A stretch of 64,000 nt of DNA from Paucilactobacillus oligofermentans DSM 15707 = LMG 22743 (GTDB lineage: Bacteria; Bacillota; Bacilli; Lactobacillales; Lactobacillaceae): contig NZ_AZFE01000002.1 of NCBI RefSeq assembly GCF_001434315.1, positions 42,569 through 106,568 of the forward strand, in the 5' to 3' direction. Positions 41,278-49,530 of this stretch are shown one piece after another. Under the pieces are notes generated by a model, which saw only the letters and a list, made by a program, of their open reading frames with translations, ran no database searches and was not told where the DNA came from. Each line of letters opens with the position of its first letter. The first letter of the stretch is position 1. Made by a program: the position numbers and the translations under genes.

Positions 41278-41940
41278 ACAAAAATTAGTACTGAACTATT
41301 TGAAATCGCACAACCAGTCTGGAACTTAAGCTATCAACATCCATTCATCACTGAACTAGCCGCTGGTAAGTTACCCTTAGAAAAATTTCGTTATTATCTC
41401 AAACAGGATCGTTATTATTTAGAACAGTTTGGTGATTTACATGAAAAGATTGCCCAACTAATTGATAATCCCGCGGATAAAGAAATCCTGTTAGTCGGCG
41501 CCAACGATATGCATGATGGCGAACTCGACATTCGAAACACTATGTTCCAAGAAATTGGGATTACTGCAGATGAAATTAAAAGTACCCCCATCGCCCCAAC
41601 CGCGTATAGTTATGTCACCCATATGAACTATGAATTAACTAACGGGACCACTGCTTCTGCCGTCGCTGCTTTACTACCCTGTTACTGGTTATACAGTGAA
41701 ATTGGCCATCGGCTCATTAACGCTCAATCTCCCGTGCCGATTTACCAAGAATGGTTAGATAGCTATGCCAGTACTGAATTTGATGGTGGCACGAATCAAA
41801 TGGTGCAACTTATCGATCACCTTAGTGAACAAGCCGATTCTGCTGAACGAGCTCAAATCAAAGATTCTTTCTTAAAAAGCAGTAATTACGAATTAAACTT
41901 TTGGCAAATGGCTTACACAATGGAAAATTGGGCGGGTTAA
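41275..41940 (+). CDS. tenA: Thiaminase II / aminopyrimidine aminohydrolase TenA
   Basis: 221 residues from a TTG at 41275, chosen because GGAGGG lies 9 bases upstream; an ATG at 41170 would put the riboswitch terminator inside the gene. Family residues: LKQDRYYLEQFGDL (Asp of the active site), ALLPCYWLYSEIG (catalytic cysteine) and SSNYELNFWQMAY (glutamate). TenA hydrolyses degraded thiamine pyrimidines to HMP for ThiD. It is under its own TPP riboswitch, apart from thiM-thiD-thiE. Confidence 0.9.
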   Translation: MTKISTELFEIAQPVWNLSYQHPFITELAAGKLPLEKFRYYLKQDRYYLEQFGDLHEKIAQLIDNPADKEILLVGANDMHDGELDIRNTMFQEIGITADEIKSTPIAPTAYSYVTHMNYELTNGTTASAVAALLPCYWLYSEIGHRLINAQSPVPIYQEWLDSYASTEFDGGTNQMVQLIDHLSEQADSAERAQIKDSFLKSSNYELNFWQMAYTMENWAG

Positions 41941-42102
41941 TTATTTATATTTTGCCAAAACAGCCACTTTTGGTTAACATTATTATTTCCACAAACAATA
42001 ACCGCTTACATTTTTTGATAAAATCCGGCCATAATTCCTAAATTACATCCATTAATGTGTTAAACTAAGCGTTAATCACATTAAGTTTGGAGGAATTTTA
42101 AC

Positions 42103-42954
42103 GTGCAAAGTCTAATTGACACTTATACCCTGAATAATGATGTAAAAATTCCAATCGTCGGTTTTGGTACTTGGCAGTCTGCTGATGGTGACATCGCTTA
42201 CCAATCTGTTCAAACCGCGATTGATGCTGGTTATCGCCATATTGATACTGCAACTGCATATGGTAATGAAGTCAGTGTCGGGAAAGCAATCAATGACAGT
42301 GATGTTGATCGTCATGATATTTTTTTGACGACTAAACTTTGGAACGATGATCATGGTTACGAAGCCACGACCAAAGCACTTGATAACTCGTTAAAAAGTT
42401 TGGACACCGATTATGTCGATCTATACTTAATCCATTGGCCTAATCCAGTTGAGTTCCGTGATAACTGGGAACAAATTAATGCGGAAAGCTGGCAAGCAAT
42501 GGAAGAAGCTTATAAGGCCGGGAAAGTTCGTGCCATTGGGGTATCCAACTTCCGTCCTCACCACTTAGCTTCATTAATGAAGACGGCCACAATTACGCCC
42601 GCCGTTAACCAAAACTACTTAAATCCTAGCGATATGCAGCCTGAAGTAATTCACGCTAATGAACAATATAATATTTTAAATGAAGCTTATAGTCCCCTTG
42701 GGACCGGTGAACTATTATCCGTGCCACTACTTCATGAACTTGGTGAAAAGTACGGTCATAGTGCTGCTCAATTAACGCTTCGTTGGTCATTGCAACATGG
42801 CTTTTTACCATTACCTAAATCAACCCATGCGGACCGCATTCAACAAAATACTGATATCTTCGACTTCACAATTAGCGATTCAGATATGAAGGCCATTGAT
42901 GGTTTACATGGTACTACTCGCGTTGCTGATGATCCTGATTTAGTTAACTTTTAA
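42103..42954 (+). CDS. Aldo/keto reductase (2,5-diketo-gluconate reductase-like)
   Basis: 283 residues. The AKR tetrad is visible: D and Y in GYRHIDTATAYGNE, K in FLTTKLWNDDHG, and H in LYLIHWPNP. AIGVSNFRPHHL and LPLPKSTHADRIQQN (NADPH-binding KSxxxxR/I) are family motifs. It reduces carbonyls with NADPH; the physiological substrate is open. The start is GTG at 42103 with TGGAGG about 9 bases upstream. A clear terminator follows at 42970-42996. Confidence 0.9.
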   Translation: MQSLIDTYTLNNDVKIPIVGFGTWQSADGDIAYQSVQTAIDAGYRHIDTATAYGNEVSVGKAINDSDVDRHDIFLTTKLWNDDHGYEATTKALDNSLKSLDTDYVDLYLIHWPNPVEFRDNWEQINAESWQAMEEAYKAGKVRAIGVSNFRPHHLASLMKTATITPAVNQNYLNPSDMQPEVIHANEQYNILNEAYSPLGTGELLSVPLLHELGEKYGHSAAQLTLRWSLQHGFLPLPKSTHADRIQQNTDIFDFTISDSDMKAIDGLHGTTRVADDPDLVNF

Positions 42955-42969
42955 ATATAAACTAAGAAA

Positions 42970-42996
42970 CGGCCAGTGCATAACGCACTGACCGTT
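42970..42996 (+). terminator. Terminator after the aldo/keto reductase gene
   Basis: CGGCCAGTGC and GCACTGACCG pair around ATAAC, followed by TTTTTAT. Confidence 0.88.
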
Positions 42997-43013
42997 TTTA
43001 TATTTATGAGCAT

Positions 43014-43378
43014 TTATAAAAAGATTAACAACATCCAAATGATTCCAACAATGACCCACCAGTATCTAGCTAACCATTCCAACCATTATTAATCGGTTGC
43101 TGTTGATCCGACTTGTCAGCATCTAGAAACTCTTTCATCAATCGGCTTTGAGAATTAACTGGTTCAACACCTAGCACTAATTCATCCAAGCTAACCTCTA
43201 ATACTTTTGCCAGTTGAACCAAATTATTCATATCCGGAACTGATTCGCCATTCTCCCACTTGGAAATTGACTGTCGTGATAAAAATATTTTTTCAGCTAA
43301 TTCATCTTGCGAAAAATTCGCGGTTTTTCGTAATTCAACTAATTTTTTGGAAAATTCAGTGATTTGTTTTGCCATCAT
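43014..43378 (-). pseudogene. Xre regulator with detached membrane-helix tail (likely frameshift)
   Basis: From the ATG at 43375 (AGGAG eight bases upstream) a 101-residue Xre protein is read: ELRKTANFSQDELAEKIFLS is the helix-turn-helix, and SRQSISKWENGESVP follows. It stops at 43070 after NNGWNG. In a different frame the DNA continues with WLARYWWVIVGIIWMLLIFL and a stop at 43014-43016, a membrane helix like the tail of related lactobacillar Xre proteins (ARYWW). A one-base slip near 43070-43090 would join the two. The soluble form may still be a working repressor. Confidence 0.6.
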
Positions 43379-43609
43379 AATCACTCCTCATTAATTTATA
43401 ACTTAAGTATAGCAAACACCCTCTTTACAAACACGCACTTATCAAGCCATCAGCCCTTTACAATTACGCAACTAATGGTTGCATTGACCATTAAATCAAT
43501 CTTTTATCATGAATTGACTCACTATGATACACACGGCTTGGTTACCATGTTATAATTACCGTTAGCACTTTTTGTAGAACGAATATTGTCAAATGAATAG
43601 GAAAAACAC

Positions 43610-45007
43610 ATGAAAACATATTATGATCGCACCAAAAATGATACTGTCAAAATGGATGTTGGAACTCGTTTCCCACTGACCATCAAACAAATCGGGATTA
43701 ATGGCGAAGGAATTGGCTACTATAAGCACAAGATCGTCTTCATTCCCAATGCCTTACCTGAAGAATTAGTAACGGCGGAAGCCACTGAAGTGACCGACCG
43801 TTATATTCGTGCCAGAATTCACACCATGCGTCGGGAAAGCCAGCATCGAGTACCAACTCGGGATAGCTATGCCGAAGAAGTTGGTGGTTTCGAACTCGAA
43901 CACCTTTCATACCCACAACAATTAAAATTTAAACGTGACTTAGTCATGCAATCACTTGAAAAATTCAAACCTCGAGGTTACAACAAGTACCAAATTCGTG
44001 CCACTCTTGGTATGGAAAATCCTTACGAATATCGGAACAAAGCCCAATTTCAAATTCGGATGATTGATGGTCATGTTGCTGCTGGATTATTTAAGCCTGG
44101 TAGCCATGATCTGGTCGATTTAGAAACCTGTTCCGTTCAAATGCCTGCTACTATGAAAGTAATGCGGGCCATCGTTAAAATGATTGAAGATCTTGGCATC
44201 CCCGTTTATGACGAAGAAGCCAATTCTGGTATCATAAAAACGGTCGTTGTTCGGGTCGCTAATGAAACTGGTAACGTTCAAGTCACGTTCATTACGAACA
44301 CCCCTAAATTACTCAAAAAACATAATTTATTAACTCGTATTGCGGAAGAACTTCCCGAAGTCACTTCCGTTATGCAAAACGTTAATAAAGGTACTAGTCC
44401 CTTAGTTTGGGGAAGTGAAACAATTCATTTAGCTGGTTCAACCGCGATTACTGAAAAAATCAATAACCTTCAATTCCGTTTATCGGCTCGGGCCTTCTTA
44501 CAATTGAACCCCGCACAAACTGATGTCTTATACGCTGAAACCCGGCGTGCCCTCCGCGTAAACAAACACGACACATTAGTCGATGCTTATGCCGGAATTG
44601 GAACTATCGGGCTTTCAATGGCCACTAAAGTTAAACAAGTGGTTGGGATGGAAATTATTGAAGATGCTGTCAAAGATGCCAACTTCAATGCGGCTTTAAA
44701 CGGAATCGATAACGCACATTACGAAGTCGGCACTGCTGAAGATATCATGCCGCAATGGCTTGAACAAGGACTGCAAGTTGATGCGATGGTTGTCGATCCA
44801 CCACGTGCCGGTCTTGATGAAAAGTTAATTGAACAAATTTTATTAGCTGATCCCGAAAAATTGGTTTATGTTTCATGTAATCCTTCAACTTTAGCTCGCG
44901 ATTTAGTCACGTTGACTGATCGTTATAACGTTGAATACATGCAACCAGTTGATATGATGCCACAAACACCAAAATGTGAAGTTGTGGTTAAGTTAGTAAG
45001 AAACTAA
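43610..45007 (+). CDS. 23S rRNA (uracil-C5)-methyltransferase, RlmD/RlmCD family, no Fe-S cysteines
   Basis: 465 residues. An N-terminal TRAM domain (GTRFPLTIKQIGINGEGIGY) is followed by a central domain and a SAM methyltransferase: LVDAYAGIGTIGLS, VVGMEIIEDAVKDA, VDPPRAGLD, and the catalytic cysteine in LVYVSCNPSTLARDL. The segment normally holding a four-cysteine iron-sulfur cluster reads SYAEEVGGFELEHLSYPQQL without cysteines. It methylates U747 and/or U1939 of 23S rRNA (RlmCD in Gram-positives). The start has a modest AGGAAAAACAC SD. Confidence 0.88.
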   Translation: MKTYYDRTKNDTVKMDVGTRFPLTIKQIGINGEGIGYYKHKIVFIPNALPEELVTAEATEVTDRYIRARIHTMRRESQHRVPTRDSYAEEVGGFELEHLSYPQQLKFKRDLVMQSLEKFKPRGYNKYQIRATLGMENPYEYRNKAQFQIRMIDGHVAAGLFKPGSHDLVDLETCSVQMPATMKVMRAIVKMIEDLGIPVYDEEANSGIIKTVVVRVANETGNVQVTFITNTPKLLKKHNLLTRIAEELPEVTSVMQNVNKGTSPLVWGSETIHLAGSTAITEKINNLQFRLSARAFLQLNPAQTDVLYAETRRALRVNKHDTLVDAYAGIGTIGLSMATKVKQVVGMEIIEDAVKDANFNAALNGIDNAHYEVGTAEDIMPQWLEQGLQVDAMVVDPPRAGLDEKLIEQILLADPEKLVYVSCNPSTLARDLVTLTDRYNVEYMQPVDMMPQTPKCEVVVKLVRN

Positions 45008-45021
45008 ATATTAGCATCCCA

Positions 45022-45058
45022 TAAAGGGCCTTGATTCGTTTGAATCATGGTCTTTTTT
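45022..45058 (+). terminator. Terminator after the rRNA methyltransferase gene
   Basis: GGGCCTTGATTC pairs with GAATCATGGTCT (G-U included) around GTTT, followed by seven T. Confidence 0.85.
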
Positions 45059-45103
45059 TCATCACTTTGAATAATTAATTTCTGAATAAACAAAATAAAA
45101 GTA

Positions 45104-45132
45104 TTGACAAGATTTAAGAAAGTAATTATTAT
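45104..45132 (+). promoter_or_regulatory. Promoter of the methionine transport operon
   Basis: TTGACA (45104-45109), 17-base spacer, TATTAT (45127-45132). Confidence 0.8.
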
Positions 45133-45138
45133 ACTACT

Positions 45139-45442
45139 CAATACTTATTAAATAATTTAAATGACTACAAGATGAGTAAAGAAATTTAATTTTTTTAGAG
45201 AGCACATGGCTGGTGAAAATGTGTAAAGTTGATTTCTTGAATATGGTCTTGGTTGTGTGCATTAGTGAGGCTTTGGCTTAACTGATGTCGGGGTGGCTAC
45301 CGTTATTATTTGCCAAGTCCTAGTGCATCCGGAGGCACTGTGACTTACAAAGCTATTTTTCGTGAGGAAAATAGAAATTAAGGTGGTAACGCGAAAAATC
45401 GTCCTTGAATTCAATTATTGAATTCAAGGACGATTTTTTTTA
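45139..45442 (+). promoter_or_regulatory. T-box leader of the methionine transport operon
   Basis: AGAGAGCACATGG opens stem I. AAGGTGGTAACGCG (45380-45393) is the antiterminator T-box sequence. The terminator is a 19-bp stem (ATCGTCCTTGAATTCAAT and partner) with eight T (45398-45441). Methionine specificity is inferred from the downstream NlpA-type binding protein; I did not fix the specifier. Confidence 0.9.
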
Positions 45443-45488
45443 TTTAAATTATTAAGTACAAGTAACAACATTCTAGGAGGAATTATTT

Positions 45489-46313
45489 ATGTCAATCTAT
45501 AAAAAATTAATATCATTTACTGGATTAGCCTTAATAGCATTAGGAATTGGTTTAACAGCTTCTAGCAACACCGTCAGTGCTAACACCACCGTTAAAATCG
45601 GGATTAGCGGCAGTGATCATCGAACTTGGAATGCCGCTGAAAAGAAATTAAAAAATGAAGGAATTACTTTAAAATTTGTTTCCTTTAGTGACTATAACCA
45701 ACCAAACACCGCCTTAAAAAATGGCGATATTGATTTAAATGCCTTCCAAACCAAATATTTCCTTGATGATTGGAAAAAGACCCATAATGCTAAATTAACT
45801 GCAATTGGAAAAACTGAAATTGCACCCATGGCTTTATACTCAAGCAAATATAAAAAAGTTAGCCAAATTAAAAAGGGCGATACTATAACGATTAGTAACG
45901 ACGCCACTAATGAAGGTCGGGCCCTAACGTTACTTCAAAATGCGGGACTGATTAAAATTAAAAACACAACCCTACCCACCGTTAGTGACATTACAGAAAA
46001 CAAGTTAAACCTAAATATTAAAGCTGTAGATTCCGCTCAAACAGCCCATTCATTAGGTGATGTAGCTGCAGCCGTTGTTAATAACGGGGTTGCTTCAGAT
46101 TCTGGATTAAAAATCAAAAATGCTTTATACGCTGAAAAAGTCAATAAACAATCCAAACCTTATATCAACGTTATCGCTGCTCAAACTAAGGACAAGAATA
46201 ATAAAACTTATAAAAAAGTCGTGGCTGCTTTCCAGACTAACGCAACGAAAAAAATTATTAAAAAGATTTCCAATAATTCCGAAGTCCCAGCATGGGATAT
46301 TAAGCTCAAATAA
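45489..46313 (+). CDS. metQ: NlpA/MetQ family substrate-binding protein, no lipobox
   Basis: 274 residues. A signal sequence covers residues 1-32 (LISFTGLALIALGIGLTASS). Then the NlpA fold: KIGISGSDHRTWNAAEKKLK, LKFVSFSDYNQPNTALKNGD, IDLNAFQTKYFLDDW, ISNDATNEGRALTLLQNAGL, and the C-terminal PYINVIAAQTKDKNN. The usual lipobox cysteine (LxGC) is absent; the likely cleavage site is VSA-NTT, so the protein may be released or held by an uncleaved signal. It is the first gene of the operon and has AGGAGG before its ATG. Methionine is the likely ligand. Confidence 0.85.
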   Translation: MSIYKKLISFTGLALIALGIGLTASSNTVSANTTVKIGISGSDHRTWNAAEKKLKNEGITLKFVSFSDYNQPNTALKNGDIDLNAFQTKYFLDDWKKTHNAKLTAIGKTEIAPMALYSSKYKKVSQIKKGDTITISNDATNEGRALTLLQNAGLIKIKNTTLPTVSDITENKLNLNIKAVDSAQTAHSLGDVAAAVVNNGVASDSGLKIKNALYAEKVNKQSKPYINVIAAQTKDKNNKTYKKVVAAFQTNATKKIIKKISNNSEVPAWDIKLK

Positions 46314-46336
46314 AATTATATTGGGAGTGATCACAA

Positions 46337-47425
46337 ATGATTAAAAATAATTTAGCAGTCAATCTAATAAATATCGATGTAACTTTTAAACAAAAAAATC
46401 ATGTTATCAAAGCCGTAGATGATGTCACTCTTAAAATTGAAAAAGGCGATATCTATGGCATCGTTGGTTATTCAGGGGCCGGCAAAAGTACGTTAGTTCG
46501 AGTTATCAATTTATTACAAGCACCCAGTAACGGTAGCGTTATTGTTAATGATCAAAATATGCTTGCCCTTCATAGCAATCAACTCCGCTATGCTCGAAAA
46601 AAAATTGGCATGATTTTTCAACATTTCAATTTGATGAATGCCCGTACCGTTGCTGGCAATGTTGCTTTCCCTTTGAGAAAAAGTAACCTTACCAAAAAAC
46701 AAATCAACGATAAAGTTGACCAGCTATTAGCATTAGTTGGATTAACCGATAAAAAATTGACCTATCCATCCCAACTATCAGGTGGTCAAAAACAACGGGT
46801 CGCAATTGCTCGTGCGCTTTCAAACGATCCTGATATTCTTATCAGTGATGAAGCCACTAGCGCCCTTGATCCAAAAACGACCAAATCAATTCTTATTTTA
46901 CTAGCTTCATTAAATCAAAAATTAAATTTAACCATCATATTAATTACTCATGAAATGCAGGCCGTTAAACAAATTTGTAATAACGCTGCCGTGATGGAAA
47001 ACGGTCGGATTGTAGAGAGAAATAATATCGTTAACATCTTTAGTCAACCTGAAGTTAAAATCACCCAAGAGTTTGTCGCAACTGCCAACCAAATCGACGA
47101 AGCAATTGACAGTGTTTTAGCACAACCAAATATCAAGCATCTAAAAACCAACGAGGTTCTAATTAAACTTAAGTATATTGGAACCGTAACTGATGAGCCA
47201 ATCATCGTTGGCCTTTATAAACAATTTGAGGTAACTGCCAATATTTTAGCAGGAAATGTTGAAAATTTAAAAGATACGCCGGTTGGTAATCTAGTAATCA
47301 TTTTATCTGGACAAGCGAATAACGTTAAACATGCATTGAAATTTTTAGAAGGTTTAGATGTTAAAGTTACCATCCTCAAAATTGGTAATGACATAAAATC
47401 CGTAATTGGAGGGAGTAAACGATAA
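46337..47425 (+). CDS. metN: Methionine ABC transporter ATPase MetN
   Basis: 362 residues. Walker A GIVGYSGAGKSTLVRVINLL (GxSGxGKST), Q-loop MIFQHFNLMNARTV, signature LSGGQKQRVAIARAL, Walker B ILISDEATSALDPKTT, H-loop ITHEMQ. A C-terminal NIL domain (about residues 270-355), which binds methionine and gives trans-inhibition in MetN, is present. Its stop overlaps the metI start by one base. GGGAGTGATC precedes the ATG. Confidence 0.93.
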   Translation: MIKNNLAVNLINIDVTFKQKNHVIKAVDDVTLKIEKGDIYGIVGYSGAGKSTLVRVINLLQAPSNGSVIVNDQNMLALHSNQLRYARKKIGMIFQHFNLMNARTVAGNVAFPLRKSNLTKKQINDKVDQLLALVGLTDKKLTYPSQLSGGQKQRVAIARALSNDPDILISDEATSALDPKTTKSILILLASLNQKLNLTIILITHEMQAVKQICNNAAVMENGRIVERNNIVNIFSQPEVKITQEFVATANQIDEAIDSVLAQPNIKHLKTNEVLIKLKYIGTVTDEPIIVGLYKQFEVTANILAGNVENLKDTPVGNLVIILSGQANNVKHALKFLEGLDVKVTILKIGNDIKSVIGGSKR

Positions 47426-48105
47426 TGCATTCTTTACTAATTCATTTATTTCCAAACGTGGTTTCTCAGTGGAATCTCGTAACCCAAAGTTTTACTGAAA
47501 CCCTATTCATGGTCGGATGGACTGCTCTTATTGCCGGAATAATTGGGATATCTTTTGGAATTTTATTAACTATTACCGGTCCAAAAGGCATCCTGGAAAA
47601 TACATTAGTTTATAGCGTTTTAGATAAATTTATTAACATCATCCGATCAGTTCCCTTTATTATTTTACTAGCCTTAGTAGTGCCATTAACCAGAATAATC
47701 GTTGGCACTTCCATTGGAACCATTGCTGCTATTGTTCCGCTGTCCATTGGGGTATTTCCTTTCTATGCACGGCAAGTTCAAAATGCACTCGTTGAAGTCG
47801 ATTCGGGCATTATAGAAGCCGCACAGGCAAGCGGTTCAAGTAACTTCGATTTAATTTTTGGAGTTTACCTGAAAGAAGGAACATCGGAATTAATCAGAGT
47901 TTCTATCGTAACCTTGATTGGTGTAATTGATTTTACCGCGATGGCCGGCGCTATTGGTGGCGGTGGCTTAGGTAACCTAGCAATTAGTCTTGGCTACGAT
48001 CGTTTTGAAAACGATATTACGATTGCAGCAACCCTAATCATCCTAGTCATGGTCTTAGTTACTCAAACAATTGGTGACTACTTTGTTCGTCGCACTACCC
48101 ATTAA
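47425..48105 (+). CDS. metI: Methionine ABC transporter permease MetI
   Basis: 226 residues, five membrane helices. The EAA loop reads ALVEVDSGIIEAAQASGSSN, and VTLIGVIDFTAMAGAIGGGG is the conserved MetI/D-methionine permease segment. With MetN and MetQ it makes an importer of methionine. The ATG shares its first base with the metN stop. Confidence 0.92.
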   Translation: MHSLLIHLFPNVVSQWNLVTQSFTETLFMVGWTALIAGIIGISFGILLTITGPKGILENTLVYSVLDKFINIIRSVPFIILLALVVPLTRIIVGTSIGTIAAIVPLSIGVFPFYARQVQNALVEVDSGIIEAAQASGSSNFDLIFGVYLKEGTSELIRVSIVTLIGVIDFTAMAGAIGGGGLGNLAISLGYDRFENDITIAATLIILVMVLVTQTIGDYFVRRTTH

Positions 48106-48123
48106 CTTAAAGGAGATAATTAA

Positions 48124-49476
48124 ATGTCAAAAGAAGATAATATCAAAACATTTCAAGAAAAACTGGCCGATTATATCCAACTGAGTTCTGTTTCTGCGCA
48201 ATACCAGAATATCAACGTAACTGCGGAATTTTTGAAAAAGACATTAACCGAATTAGGTGGTCAAGTTCAAGTATTCGATGATCAAAAATTCCCACTAGTC
48301 TTCGCAGACTTCCCCACAACTGACCCCAATTCTGATCAACCGACTGTACTTTTTTATAATCATTATGATGTTCAACCTGCCGAACCTCTCGAACTTTGGC
48401 ATAGTGATCCTTGGACCCTAACTAAACAAGACGGAAAGTTAATTGGTCGCGGAATTGCAGATTGTAAAGGTGATTTATTTGTCCGTTTAACCGCATTAAA
48501 AAATTACATTGATGACAACGGTCAACCGCCCGTCCACATCAAATTTTTAATTGAAGGTGCCGAAGAAATTGCTAGTAATGGATTGGAATACTATTTTAAA
48601 AAATACTCGAATTTGTTCCAAACTGATTTAGTTGTTTGGGAATCTGGCAGCAAAAATGAAAAGGGACAATTAAGTATCACTGGCGGTAATAAAGGTATCT
48701 GTTGCTTCGAGCTATCAGCAACCTCAGCCAATATTGATTTACATTCATCATATGCAGCCATTGTTGATGGGGCATTGTGGCACCTAGTTGATAGTATTTC
48801 CAGTTTGCGTGACCGTGGTAAAATTGCCATTGAAGGATTTTATGACGGTATTGAAGAACCAACTGATCGAGCCAGAGAGCTAGCCCATCAAATGAATTTG
48901 TCTCCAGAAAAATTAACTGAACAATACCAACTCGCATATCCATTAATTCCAGGTAATGAAATTAATAAAATCAAAGAGGCCTACTTATTTTCTCCTAGTC
49001 TTAATATTGAAGGAATTAGTGGTGGCTATGAAAATGAAAGTGTTAAAACCGTGTTACCAAGGTATGGGGTTGCTAAATTTGATATTCGACTAGTTCCCGG
49101 CCAAGAACCAGAGGATATCGCAAAAAAAGTTGAAGCCCAATTAAAGAAAAATGGTTTTAATGATATTAAGATTGATTACACCATGGGAAGCAAAGCCTAT
49201 CGATCTGATATGGATGCGCCCTTAATCAATACCTTAATTCAAACTGCAAAAACCGTCTACGGTGGCGAAAACAGTATTGAGGTATTACCTACTTCTGCCG
49301 GTACGGGACCATCATATAACTTTAATCATTATCTTAATGCTCCCATTGCTGCATTTGGCATTGGCAACCCCCAATCTGGGGCCCACGCACCTAATGAAAA
49401 TGTTTATGAAGCCGACTACCTTCAAGGAATTGAATTAATCAGTCGGTTTTTCACCAATCTCACGAAAAATAAATAA
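48124..49476 (+). CDS. M20 family metallopeptidase (dipeptidase/deacylase)
   Basis: 450 residues. Zinc ligands and catalytic residues: LFYNHYDVQPAEP (His, Asp), GRGIADCKGDLFVRL (bridging Asp), IEGAEEIAS (Glu-Glu) and GAHAPNENVYEADYL (His). A dimerisation domain lies near residues 195-330. The carnosinase-like M20 group cleaves dipeptides or N-acyl amino acids. It is the last gene of the T-box methionine operon (18 bases after metI), so release of methionine from a peptide or N-acyl form is a fair inference, not proven. Confidence 0.85.
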   Translation: MSKEDNIKTFQEKLADYIQLSSVSAQYQNINVTAEFLKKTLTELGGQVQVFDDQKFPLVFADFPTTDPNSDQPTVLFYNHYDVQPAEPLELWHSDPWTLTKQDGKLIGRGIADCKGDLFVRLTALKNYIDDNGQPPVHIKFLIEGAEEIASNGLEYYFKKYSNLFQTDLVVWESGSKNEKGQLSITGGNKGICCFELSATSANIDLHSSYAAIVDGALWHLVDSISSLRDRGKIAIEGFYDGIEEPTDRARELAHQMNLSPEKLTEQYQLAYPLIPGNEINKIKEAYLFSPSLNIEGISGGYENESVKTVLPRYGVAKFDIRLVPGQEPEDIAKKVEAQLKKNGFNDIKIDYTMGSKAYRSDMDAPLINTLIQTAKTVYGGENSIEVLPTSAGTGPSYNFNHYLNAPIAAFGIGNPQSGAHAPNENVYEADYLQGIELISRFFTNLTKNK

Positions 49477-49481
49477 AAATA

Positions 49482-49519
49482 ACCCTCGATGTTGAACAAA
49501 ATTCAACACTGAGGGTTTT
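49482..49519. terminator. Bidirectional terminator
   Basis: ACCCTCgATGTTGAA pairs with TTCAACACTGAGGGT; T runs on both sides. It separates the M20 gene from the convergent glycosyltransferase gene. Confidence 0.88.
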
Positions 49520-49530
49520 CGTATCTATAT

